Shown here: in pieces, positions 26,837 through 34,684 of the stretch
How positions within the stretch are numbered: position 1 is the first letter of the stretch
Layout of the letters: each line of letters begins with the position of its first letter
Assembly: GCF_023061185.1 (NCBI RefSeq)
Contig: NZ_JAKGAK010000003.1
Coordinates: 237,273 to 301,272 of the forward strand
Reading direction: 5' to 3'
Origin: Chromohalobacter beijerinckii
Lineage (GTDB): Bacteria > Pseudomonadota > Gammaproteobacteria > Pseudomonadales > Halomonadaceae
Length of the DNA stretch: 64,000 nt
Position numbers and translations under genes: made by a program
Notes under the pieces: model-generated
What the model saw: the letters and a program-made list of their open reading frames with translations, nothing else
Database searches by the model: none
What the model was told of the DNA's origin: nothing

Positions 26837-27037
26837 CACCCTGGCTCCCTAATATTGTTTATGTGTTTATTTAAGAGTGCGCAGGTGTTTGTGTCAATGA
26901 TGATTATATTGGCATTATTATGTCATATATTTAATGAAAAACTATTATTGTGTGTTTAAAAGTTGCCTTAATAGGGGGATGATAAATCTACACAATGCGT
27001 GGCAGGAAATTACCGCGTGATGATGAAAACGATCATC
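26837..27037. promoter_or_regulatory. AT-rich promoter region of the pab-aurF operon
   Basis: A 200-base region with strongly AT-rich sequence (about 26845-26990), unlike its GC-rich surroundings. It should hold the promoter of the minus-strand operon. Inside it, 26893-26911 matches the Fur consensus at about 12 of 19 positions by hand count, but in AT-rich sequence this can occur by chance. Confidence 0.4.
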
Positions 27038-27072
27038 CCGCCGTCGGCTGCAATGCGATTCACCGACGGCGG
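27038..27072 (-). terminator. Hairpin after DksA-like copy 2
   Basis: Perfect 10-base arms, CCGCCGTCGG (27038-27047) and CCGACGGCGG (27063-27072), with a 15-base loop, starting 10 bases beyond the minus-strand stop at 27083. A few bases later the minus strand reads GTTTTC, a weak T tract. Confidence 0.5.
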
Positions 27073-27082
27073 AACGATTGGT

Positions 27083-27352
27083 TCAACGCAATTGGCTATC
27101 CTTGCTGCCCCGGCGATTATAACCGCTGTCATCACGACGCTCATGACGGTCACGCTCGCTTTGGCAGTCAACGCACAAGCGCACCCCGGGCACGGCGTCG
27201 CGTCGTGCCTCGGGAATGGGGGCGCCACATTCCTCGCAATGACGCAGGCTCTCGCCGCTGGGTAGCCGTTGGCGCGAGCGTTGTATAGCGTCTTCGACGG
27301 TGCTATCGATCTGCTCCTGTACGGCACCGTCCTTCGACCATCCTCCTGCCAT
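27083..27352 (-). CDS. DksA/TraR-family C4 zinc-finger protein, copy 2
   Basis: An 89-residue paralogue of the protein at 12520-12786. Zinc ligands Cys39, Cys42, Cys60 and Cys63 lie at identical positions (HCEECGAPIPEARRDA, RLCVDCQ). The N-terminal MAGGWSKDGAVQEQIDST and C-terminal GYNRRGSKDSQLR are the same in both copies; the middle differs by conservative changes. As in copy 1 the DksA coiled-coil is missing. It sits between ydeP and the pab-aurF operon on the same strand but is set off by a hairpin, so is probably transcribed alone or with ydeP (52-base gap). Confidence 0.85.
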   Translation of the reverse strand: MAGGWSKDGAVQEQIDSTVEDAIQRSRQRLPSGESLRHCEECGAPIPEARRDAVPGVRLCVDCQSERDRHERRDDSGYNRRGSKDSQLR

Positions 27353-27404
27353 GTCGTCTCCTCGGCATGTGGCATGCCGTGCCTGCGGTGGGACTCATGG
27401 GCGC

Positions 27405-29756
27405 TCAACTCGTGGCGAGCATTCCCGTGGCGTTCTCGACTTCTTCGCTCGACATCAGCGATAAGGTGACCGGTATCGACTTGCCGGCGATGGTATTGCT
27501 TTGGCGGTCCCGGTTGGTGACAGGAATCAGGTCGTTCACTTCCGGGTAGTACGCGCCCAGGCAGTTCTCTGGTAAATCATAGGCGATGAGCTTGAAACCG
27601 GCTACCTGGCGTTCGATGCCATCGTCGCTGACGGCGGTCAACGTAACGCGATGTCCCGCTTCGAAGCCGTGTTTCTCCATGTCCGCGGGGTTCATCATCA
27701 CCACGCTGCGGGTGCCATAAATGTCACGATAACGGTCGTCGTATGAATATACGGTGGTGTTGTATTGGTCGTGGCCGCGGATCGAGAGCAGTTGGAAGTG
27801 CGTGTCGTCGGGGGCAGAGTCGTCCTCGGTGAGCATGTCGCCGGGAAACAGGAAATTAGCCTTACCCGAGTCGGTGTGCCAGAGACGGTCACGCGCGGCG
27901 ATATCGAGATGAAACACGCCTTCTGCGTCGAGCCGGCGGTTGTAGTCGCGAAACGTCTCGGGCTGCGTGGCTTCGATCTTGTCGCGAATGCGTGCGTAAT
28001 CCTCGCATAACCACTCCCAATCGACCTTGGGATTGGGGGTGAGCGTGGCCCGCGCTAGCCCGGCGACGATGGCGATCTCCGAACGTAAATGCGGTGAGGC
28101 TGGCTCCAGTGCGCCGGTCGAGCCTTGCACGTTGCACATGCCGTCCTCGATGGTGATGGTCTGTTCGACCCCGGCCTGGACATCTTTCTCGGTACGCGCC
28201 AAGGGCGGCAGCAAGTAAGCGGCCTTGCCGTGGAGCAGATGGCTACGGTTGAGCTTGGTGGCGATCTGCACGGTCAACGGAATATGTTTGACGCGTGCGG
28301 CGACGCGCGCCTGATCCGAAATCGCGCGGAAGAAGTTGCCACCCATGCCGAGGAAGGCGTCGACCTCGTCGCGCAGAATGGCTTCGCAACAAAGCGCCAC
28401 GTCGTGACCGTGTTCGCGACGGCAGTCGATGCCGAAGACCTCATCCAGCTTCGACAGGAAGGCCTCGCCCGACTTGTGAAAAATGCCCACCGTGCGGTCG
28501 CCCTGGACGTTGGAATGGCCGCGTACCGGGCAGGCGCCGGCCCCCCGGCGACCGATATGTCCGCCCATCAACAGCAGATTGAGAATCTGGTGGACGTTGT
28601 CGCCACCGCGTATGTGCTGGGTAATGCCCATGCCCCAGCAGCAGATAACGCGCTCGGCACGCATCCATGCCTCGGCGGCTTCCTCCATGGCCTTACGCTC
28701 GAGGCCACTATGACGTTCGAGACGTTCCCAGGACAGCGCTCGGCAATGCGCAGCGAAGTCCTCGAAACCGGCGGTATGCATACTGATGAAGTCGTGATCG
28801 ATCACGCCCCGACGCCCGTCTTGGCGTGCTTGATCGTCGACCTCCAGAATACGCTTGCACATGCCCTGAATCGCAGCGATATCCCCACCGATACGCAGTT
28901 GATGATATTGGCTGCTGATCGGTACGCCGCGGTTGGTCAGCATGTCGCGTGGCGTCTGCGGGTTGGCGAACTTGACCAGCGCCCGCTCGCGCAATGGGTT
29001 GAAGGTGATGACTTCCGCCCCTCGCTGGCGAGCCTCATGGAGCAGACCCATCATGCGCGGGCTGTTGGTGCCGGCATTCTGACCGAAGAGGAAGATCACA
29101 TCGGCATGCTCGAAGTCTTCCAGCGTGGTGGTGGCCTTGCCCACACCGATGCTTTGGGGGAGCGCCACGGTGGTCGTCTCGTGACACATGTTGGAGCAAT
29201 CCGGGAAATTGTGCGTGCCGAGCATGCGACCGAATAGCTGCCACAGAAACGCCGCTTCGTTGGAGGTGCGCCCCGACGTATAAAGCTCGACTTTCTGAGG
29301 ATCGTAGGTTTTGAGGCGCTCGCCGATTTCGCGAAAGGCAGTGTCCCAGTCGATGGGATCGTATTTGTCGGTGGTGGCGTTGTAGCGCATGGGATGCGTC
29401 AACCGGCCTTGCTTCTCGAGCGCGTGATCCGACCAGTCGAGAAGTTCGGTCAGCGTATGCTGGGCGAAGAACTCCGGTGTGGTACGGGCCGCCGTGGCTT
29501 CCCAGGCGACGGCCTTGGCGCCGTTCTCGCAGAACTCCGCCGGGCCGGGCTTTGCCGGATTGGGCCAGGCACAGCTAGGGCATTCGAATCCGCCCTTGGG
29601 TTGATTGATCTTGAGCATCAAGGCGTTGCCCTGGAAGGGCACTTTCTCGCGCAGGAAATGCGTCTCGGTGGCCCGGATCGACTGCCAGCCGCCACCCGGC
29701 GCATCGTGCGCGCTTTGCTGGCCGTGTACTGCATCATCCGTGAGCGAACGTGCCAT
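27405..29756 (-). CDS. ydeP: FdhF/YdeP-family molybdopterin oxidoreductase
   Basis: A 783-residue molybdopterin-binding oxidoreductase of the YdeP group (E. coli YdeP is about 760). The N-terminal cluster region has CPSCAWPNP and EFCENGAKAVAWE, a cysteine pattern typical of this group rather than of canonical formate dehydrogenases. Landmarks of the cofactor domain are HETTTVALPQSIGVGK, GQNAGTNSPRMM, CCWGMGITQH and HSNVQGDRTVGI. YdeP contributes to acid resistance in E. coli, but the substrate is unknown. The start at 29756 follows AGGAGG. It lies between the glc operon and the DksA-like gene; the molybdate transporter modABC is 16 kb away in the same window. Confidence 0.88.
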   Translation of the reverse strand: MARSLTDDAVHGQQSAHDAPGGGWQSIRATETHFLREKVPFQGNALMLKINQPKGGFECPSCAWPNPAKPGPAEFCENGAKAVAWEATAARTTPEFFAQHTLTELLDWSDHALEKQGRLTHPMRYNATTDKYDPIDWDTAFREIGERLKTYDPQKVELYTSGRTSNEAAFLWQLFGRMLGTHNFPDCSNMCHETTTVALPQSIGVGKATTTLEDFEHADVIFLFGQNAGTNSPRMMGLLHEARQRGAEVITFNPLRERALVKFANPQTPRDMLTNRGVPISSQYHQLRIGGDIAAIQGMCKRILEVDDQARQDGRRGVIDHDFISMHTAGFEDFAAHCRALSWERLERHSGLERKAMEEAAEAWMRAERVICCWGMGITQHIRGGDNVHQILNLLLMGGHIGRRGAGACPVRGHSNVQGDRTVGIFHKSGEAFLSKLDEVFGIDCRREHGHDVALCCEAILRDEVDAFLGMGGNFFRAISDQARVAARVKHIPLTVQIATKLNRSHLLHGKAAYLLPPLARTEKDVQAGVEQTITIEDGMCNVQGSTGALEPASPHLRSEIAIVAGLARATLTPNPKVDWEWLCEDYARIRDKIEATQPETFRDYNRRLDAEGVFHLDIAARDRLWHTDSGKANFLFPGDMLTEDDSAPDDTHFQLLSIRGHDQYNTTVYSYDDRYRDIYGTRSVVMMNPADMEKHGFEAGHRVTLTAVSDDGIERQVAGFKLIAYDLPENCLGAYYPEVNDLIPVTNRDRQSNTIAGKSIPVTLSLMSSEEVENATGMLATS

Positions 29757-29910
29757 GCTGACTCCTCCTGCGGTCACCCACCTACGATGAATACGATACG
29801 TCGCGAACTCATCGTATGGTGGCTAGTAAGTATGTGACTAGCGAGTATGGCAACGAAAAAACGATCTTGCAGGGTCGATAAGGGAGAAGTGGAGGAAAGG
29901 GTGGGGAAGC

Positions 29911-29933
29911 GGAGACACGCCTGCGGCGTGTCT
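29911..29933 (-). terminator. Hairpin after glcG
   Basis: Perfect 10-base arms, GAGACACGCC and GGCGTGTCTC, with a three-base TGC loop, 17 bases beyond the glcG stop. It probably marks the end of the glcDEFG transcript, though no T tract follows. Confidence 0.5.
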
Positions 29934-29949
29934 CACGTCGCGCGAAGGG

Positions 29950-30351
29950 TCACGCCAAGGCGGTGACGGCGGCCTTGGCGACCTGCACGTCCTGGTCGGG
30001 CTTGACGCCCGAGATCCCCACGCTGGCGACGACCTCGCCCTCGACGATCACCGGCACGCCACCGGCGAGCAACGCCTGCATCGGCGCGCTGATGAAGGCG
30101 GTGCGGCCATTGTTGATCATGTCCTCGAAGGCCTGGGTTTCCTTGCGGCCGATGGCGGCGTTGCGGGCCTTTTCGGTGGCAATCCCGGCGCTGAACGGGG
30201 CTGCGCCGTCCAGGCGGCGCAAGCCGAGCAGATGGCCGCCGGCATCGGCCACGGCGATGGTCACCGCCCAGCCATTGGCCTCGGCTTCCTGTTGCCCGGC
30301 GTCGAGCAGCCGGTTGACGTCACTGAGTTCGAGTACGGCTTGAGTTTTCAT
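29950..30351 (-). CDS. glcG: GlcG/HbpS family protein of the glycolate operon
   Basis: A 133-residue protein of the GlcG/HbpS (DUF336) family. The core shows VTIAVADAGGHLLGLRRLDGA, trimmed here to its ends: VTIAVADAGG and LLGLRRLDGA, followed by ATEKARNAA and GGVPVIVEGEVVASVGISG. The family includes haem-binding HbpS; GlcG itself is encoded with glycolate oxidase but is not required for its activity in E. coli. It is the last gene of glcDEFG, 32 bases after glcF. Function remains unknown. Confidence 0.88.
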   Translation of the reverse strand: MKTQAVLELSDVNRLLDAGQQEAEANGWAVTIAVADAGGHLLGLRRLDGAAPFSAGIATEKARNAAIGRKETQAFEDMINNGRTAFISAPMQALLAGGVPVIVEGEVVASVGISGVKPDQDVQVAKAAVTALA

Positions 30352-30383
30352 GCAGGTCTCCTGTGGGAAATGTGAGCTACGAG

Positions 30384-31643
30384 CTATGCTGTCCGCGCCT
30401 CGTCATTCGGTGCCGATGTCAGCGCCTCATCGACGACTTCGATCCAGTGCCGGACGGTGGTGCGCCCTGCGCCGCTCAGGTGAGTCTGGCATCCGATGTT
30501 GGCGGTGACGATTTCGTCGGGCTGACCGGCCTCGAGCGCGTCGAGCTTGTCGTCACGTAACTGTGTTGCCAAGGCGGGCTGGGTGATCGAGTAGGTACCG
30601 GCCGATCCACAGCATAGATGGGGATCGCGCACCGGGGACAGTGTGAATCCCAGGCGGCCGAGCACGCTTTCCACCGCGCCGCCCAGTTTCTGGGCGTGCT
30701 GCAGCGTGCAAGGGCAATGGAAGGCGAGTCGTGCGTCGCCGTGAATCGCCAATGCGTCCAGGTCTTCTTCCCGCAGGATTTCCACCAGGTCCTTGGCCAG
30801 GGCGCTGATGCGTTTGGCCTTGTCGGCGTAGCGCGGGTCGTCGGCGAGCATATCACCGTATTCCTTGACGAACGCCCCGCAGCCGCTGGCGGTCTGCACG
30901 ATGGCTTCGACGCCTTGGTCGATGTATGGCCACCAGGCGTCGATGTTGGCCCGCATGCGCTCGCGGCCAGCCTCCTGGGCATTGAGATGATAGTCGATGG
31001 CGCCGCAGCAGCCTGCCGCGGGGGCTGAGTTCAGGGCAATGCCCAGCCGGTCGAGAACGCGGGTCGCGGCGTCATTGGTGTTCGGCGACAGCCCAGGCTG
31101 TACGCAGCCCTCGAGCACCAGCATATGGCGGGCGTGAGTCGCGGGCGCGGCGCGCCCCACGTTGACTGCACGGGGAGGAATCTTGTCCTTGAGAGGCCCC
31201 GGCGCTAGAGGGCGAAAGGTTTGTCCCAAAGCTAGCAATGCCTGGAAGCGACGCGGCTCGACCAGTGCCTTGCGTAGGCCGTAACGCAAGGCACGCTCCT
31301 TGTAGGAACGCCCGACGCGACGCTCGACCTCGGCGCGCCCGATGTCGAGCAGCTTGTGGTACTCGACCCCCGAGGGGCAGGTGGTCTCGCAGTTGCGACA
31401 GCTCAGGCAGCGGTCAAGGTGGGTTTGCGTTTCGTGGGTGACCTGGTCGTCATCGTCGCGGCTTTCGAGCAGCTCCTTCATCAGGTAGATGCGCCCGCGC
31501 GGGCCGTCGCGCTCGTCGCCCAGCAGTTGATAGGTCGGGCAGGTGGCGTTGCAGAAGCCGCAGTGCACGCACGATCGCAGGACGCGGTCGGCCTCACGGA
31601 TGTGCGGTTGGCGCAGCGCCTCGTCGGAAAAATTCGTCTGCAT
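30384..31643 (-). CDS. glcF: Glycolate oxidase iron-sulfur subunit
   Basis: A 419-residue iron-sulfur protein that carries electrons from the GlcD/GlcE flavoproteins to the respiratory chain at the membrane. Two 4Fe-4S motifs are visible: CVHCGFCNATCP (about residues 26-37) and CLSCRNCETTCP (about 79-90). The second half has CCG-type heterodisulfide-reductase-like repeats (GCCGAIDYH, HLCCGSAGTY). E. coli GlcF has 407 residues. It starts two bases after the glcE stop, indicating tight coupling. Length and motif order are normal. Confidence 0.94.
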   Translation of the reverse strand: MQTNFSDEALRQPHIREADRVLRSCVHCGFCNATCPTYQLLGDERDGPRGRIYLMKELLESRDDDDQVTHETQTHLDRCLSCRNCETTCPSGVEYHKLLDIGRAEVERRVGRSYKERALRYGLRKALVEPRRFQALLALGQTFRPLAPGPLKDKIPPRAVNVGRAAPATHARHMLVLEGCVQPGLSPNTNDAATRVLDRLGIALNSAPAAGCCGAIDYHLNAQEAGRERMRANIDAWWPYIDQGVEAIVQTASGCGAFVKEYGDMLADDPRYADKAKRISALAKDLVEILREEDLDALAIHGDARLAFHCPCTLQHAQKLGGAVESVLGRLGFTLSPVRDPHLCCGSAGTYSITQPALATQLRDDKLDALEAGQPDEIVTANIGCQTHLSGAGRTTVRHWIEVVDEALTSAPNDEARTA

Positions 31644-31645
31644 GG

Positions 31646-32770
31646 CTATAGCCCCTCGTAGAGTCGCCCGGGATTGAAGATCCCCTTGGGGTCGAGCTTG
31701 GCCTTGAGCTGGCGATGATATTTGTCCATCACCACGGAAAGCGGTGTGAACGGCGCGTCGACGCCGTGCGCTCGGTCACGGTCGACAAGGGTGGCATGGC
31801 CGCCGGCCTGAGCGGCGTGCTGGCGAATCGTCGCGGCGGGAAGCTCGCTGCGCAGCCAGCGTTGGGCGCCGGCCCAGTCGACGAGCGTGTCGCCGTCGAG
31901 TGCCAGGGGCGGTGCGCGATGCGGTAGCGACAGCCGCCAGAGCGGGCGGTCGTCGTGTCGGCGCGAGAAGAACGCTAGTTCGAGTTCGCGCAGTTGCGTC
32001 CAGAACGCCGTATCGTCCGGCTCGCCACCCAGTTGCGCCTGGGTATTGGCCACCGAACTGGCACCTCCCTCGAGCCGCACATGCAAGGTCTCGCCGTCGT
32101 GGGCGGCGCCGGTGATGGGCATCGGCTTGCGTCCCCATTCGGCGAGGCGTGCCATGGCGTCGCCCAGCCCCATCTCGAGGCGCAACGTGGCGCTGGCGGC
32201 GGGGCGCGGCAACACCTTGAACGAGACCTCGTCGATGATGCCGAGCGTGCCCTGGGCGCCGACCATGAGCCGCGAGAGGTCGTAACCAGCGACGTTTTTC
32301 ATGACCTCGCCACCGAAATGCAGCCGCTTGCCGTCATGGGTGATCATGCGTGTGCCGAGCACGAAATCGCGCACGCTGCCGGCCCACGGACGGCGTGGGC
32401 CGGAAAGCCCGCAGGCCACCGTGCCGCCCACGGTCGCGTTCTCGCCGAAATGAGGTGGTTCGAAGGCCAGTTGCTGTCCCTCTTGGGCCAGCACGGCTTG
32501 CAGATCGGCCAGGCGGGTGCCGGCGCGTACCGTGACCACCAGTTCGACGGGGTCGTAGTTGACGATGCCGGTGTGCTCGGCCAGCGAGAGCGTTTCGCCG
32601 GCGACCGGTCGACCATAGAACCCCTTGCTGCCACCCCCGACGAGGCGCAGCGCCGTGCCGGTCGCCGCGGCTTGGCGCACGCGTTCGAGCAGGGTCTCGC
32701 TGGCATCGTGATCGCGCGCCGGCAAGGTGCGTGCGTCCTGTGGCGGATGTTGATCCTGTGGATGCGTCAT
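31646..32770 (-). CDS. glcE: Glycolate oxidase FAD-binding subunit GlcE
   Basis: A 374-residue flavoprotein related to GlcD but shorter, the second FAD subunit of glycolate oxidase. The FAD-binding PCMH fold shows LRLVGGGSKGFYG, FGENATVGGTVACGLSG and MKNVAGYDLSRLMVGAQGT. The start at 32770 is set by AAGGAG five bases upstream. About 30 residues at the N-terminus (HPQDQHPPQDARTL) are a variable extension relative to E. coli GlcE (350). Unlike the other junctions of this operon, 170 bases separate it from glcD. Confidence 0.92.
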   Translation of the reverse strand: MTHPQDQHPPQDARTLPARDHDASETLLERVRQAAATGTALRLVGGGSKGFYGRPVAGETLSLAEHTGIVNYDPVELVVTVRAGTRLADLQAVLAQEGQQLAFEPPHFGENATVGGTVACGLSGPRRPWAGSVRDFVLGTRMITHDGKRLHFGGEVMKNVAGYDLSRLMVGAQGTLGIIDEVSFKVLPRPAASATLRLEMGLGDAMARLAEWGRKPMPITGAAHDGETLHVRLEGGASSVANTQAQLGGEPDDTAFWTQLRELELAFFSRRHDDRPLWRLSLPHRAPPLALDGDTLVDWAGAQRWLRSELPAATIRQHAAQAGGHATLVDRDRAHGVDAPFTPLSVVMDKYHRQLKAKLDPKGIFNPGRLYEGL

Positions 32771-32940
32771 GTTGTCTCCTTCGCACGCATGCCGTTGGGG
32801 AAACACTGCATAAATGTCTGCGCGGGCAAATCACTTCGTTGTGCGGTGCGCGGCATCCTCACCTATACCCCATAGGCTCCGGTTCCTGTGCTCCGTACGC
32901 CTCGTGCTTTACACCGCTCGCCGATTTATTAAGCGCTTCC
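32771..32940. other. Unexplained 170-base gap inside the glc operon
   Basis: No supported gene lies between glcD and glcE, although other glc junctions are 2 and 32 bases. Read on the minus strand the gap starts with an AT-rich segment (about 32918-32940) and continues GC-rich with no stem strong enough to call a terminator. It could be a dispersed intergenic repeat or a decayed small gene. Confidence 0.4.
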
Positions 32941-34440
32941 TTAGAAACGCGGCAACTCGGGGTGCGGCAGGTTGCCGTGATGCACGTGCATGGCACCGAA
33001 TTCGGCGCAGCGCGCCAGCGTCGGAATGTTCTTGCCGGGATTGAGCAGCCCGAGTGGGTCGAAGGCGGCTTTGACGGCATGAAAGACCGTGATCTCGTCG
33101 GGGGAGAACTGGGCGCACATCTGGTTGATCTTTTCGCGCCCCACGCCATGCTCGCCGGTAATGCTGCCGCCGACCTCGACGCAGAGTTCGAGGATCTTAC
33201 CGCCCACTTCCTCGGCCAGTGCCAGTTCTCCCGGCGCATTGGCATCGAACAGGATCAGCGGGTGCATGTTGCCGTCGCCGGCATGGAAGACATTGGCCAC
33301 GCGCAGGCCGTGGGTTGCCGAGAGGTCGGCGATGCCCTTGAGCACACGCGGTAGCTCGCGCCGGGGAATGGTGCCGTCCATGCAATAATAGTCGGGCGAC
33401 ATGCGTCCCACCGCGGGGAAGGCGTTCTTGCGCCCGGCCCAGAAGGTGGCGCGCTCGGCGTCGTCGCGGGCGAGCCGAATGTCGGTCGCGCCGGCGGCCT
33501 CGAGCACTCGGCGAACCGTTTCGCAGTCATCATGAACGTCGGCTTCCACGCCATCCAGCTCGCACAGCAGGATGGCCTCGGCCTTCACCGGGTAGCCGGC
33601 CTTGACGAAGTTCTCGGCGGCTTGAATGGCCAGTCGGTCCATCATTTCCAGGCCGCCGGGAATGATGCCGGCGGCGATGATGTCGCCCACCGCCTTGCCG
33701 GCCTTCTCGACGTCGTCGAAGCTGGCCATCAGTACCTTGGCGCTTTCCGGCTTGGGCAGCAGTTTGACGGTGATTTCGGTGATCACGCCGAGCATGCCTT
33801 CAGAGCCGGTGAACAGCGCCAGCAGGTCGAAGCCCGGCGTATCCAGGGCTTCGCTGCCGAGCGTGATGTGCTCCCCTTCGATGGTCAGGATGTTCACCGC
33901 GAGCACGTTGTGCACGGTCAGCCCGTACTTGAGGCAGTGCACGCCCCCGGCGTTCTCGGCAACGTTGCCGCCGATCGAGCAGGCGATCTGCGAAGAAGGG
34001 TCGGGTGCGTAATACAGCCCATGGGGCGCAGCCGCCTCGGAAATCGCCAGGTTGCGCACACCGGGTTGCACGCGTGCGGTGCGGGCCTCGGGGTCGATGT
34101 CGAGAATGCGGCTGAAGCGGGACATCACCAGCAGCACTCCCTTTTCGAGGGGCAGGGCGCCACCGGAGAGGCCGGTGCCCGCGCCGCGCGTGACCACCGG
34201 AACGCCCTGGGCGTGGCAGATGCCGAGCAGGGCTTCCACCTGTTCCAGGGTATCGGGCAGTGCCACGAGCATGGGCAGCACGCGGTATGCCGAGAGGCCG
34301 TCGCATTCGAAGGGACGCAGGTCCTCCTCGCGATGCAGTAGCGTCATGTCGGGGAGGTGCGCGGTCAGATGCGTGACAAGGGCATCCTTGTCGACCGCCG
34401 GCAGCGTGCCGTCCAGGCGTTCGTCAAAGAGGATGTTCAT
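32941..34440 (-). CDS. glcD: Glycolate oxidase catalytic FAD subunit GlcD
   Basis: A 499-residue flavoprotein, the same length as E. coli GlcD, that oxidises glycolate (and related 2-hydroxy acids) to glyoxylate with FAD. The PCMH-type FAD domain has VTRGAGTGLSGGALP, DPSSQIACSIGGNVAENAGG split across residues 146-165, and FTGSEGMLGVITEITVKL. The C-terminal FAD-oxidase domain ends with NVFHAGDGNMHPLI and GEHGVGREK. The start at 34440 follows AAGGAG. A GntR-type operator lies about 145 bases upstream, so the glcDEFG operon probably has its own regulated promoter. Confidence 0.95.
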   Translation of the reverse strand: MNILFDERLDGTLPAVDKDALVTHLTAHLPDMTLLHREEDLRPFECDGLSAYRVLPMLVALPDTLEQVEALLGICHAQGVPVVTRGAGTGLSGGALPLEKGVLLVMSRFSRILDIDPEARTARVQPGVRNLAISEAAAPHGLYYAPDPSSQIACSIGGNVAENAGGVHCLKYGLTVHNVLAVNILTIEGEHITLGSEALDTPGFDLLALFTGSEGMLGVITEITVKLLPKPESAKVLMASFDDVEKAGKAVGDIIAAGIIPGGLEMMDRLAIQAAENFVKAGYPVKAEAILLCELDGVEADVHDDCETVRRVLEAAGATDIRLARDDAERATFWAGRKNAFPAVGRMSPDYYCMDGTIPRRELPRVLKGIADLSATHGLRVANVFHAGDGNMHPLILFDANAPGELALAEEVGGKILELCVEVGGSITGEHGVGREKINQMCAQFSPDEITVFHAVKAAFDPLGLLNPGKNIPTLARCAEFGAMHVHHGNLPHPELPRF

Positions 34441-34582
34441 GCGGTCTCCTTGGGCGATGCCGCCACGCGTGGGCGAGGACGTCAGGCGCATGGCGCCGGA
34501 CCCCGCCGCTTATGGAAAGTGTTTCCATATTCTCTTATGGCATGCGGCCGTGCCTATTAGCCGAAAGCCTAATGATTGGAGA

Positions 34583-34597
34583 ATTGGTCTTACCAAT
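34583..34597. promoter_or_regulatory. GntR (FadR-subfamily) operator upstream of glcD
   Basis: A perfect dyad, ATTGGT-CTT-ACCAAT. It fits the TTGGTnnnACCAA pattern bound by FadR-subfamily regulators such as PdhR and LldR. An equivalent dyad with a different three-base centre lies upstream of glcA (36490-36504). The likely regulator is a GlcC/LldR-like protein, which is not encoded in this window. Confidence 0.75.
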
Positions 34598-34610
34598 AAT
34601 ACCCCCGAAG

Positions 34611-34642
34611 AAAAACCCCGCCCGGCATGGCCGGGGCGGGGC
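34611..34642 (-). terminator. Intrinsic terminator of glcA
   Basis: A GC-rich stem formed by CCCCGCCC (34616-34623) and GGGCGGGG (34634-34641), which can extend inward with a bulge. On the minus strand it is followed by TTTTTC. It lies about 45 bases beyond the glcA stop. Confidence 0.85.
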
Positions 34643-34684
34643 GATAGTGTGGGCGATGATGTGAAAGCGCGTGGTGGTCGGGCG

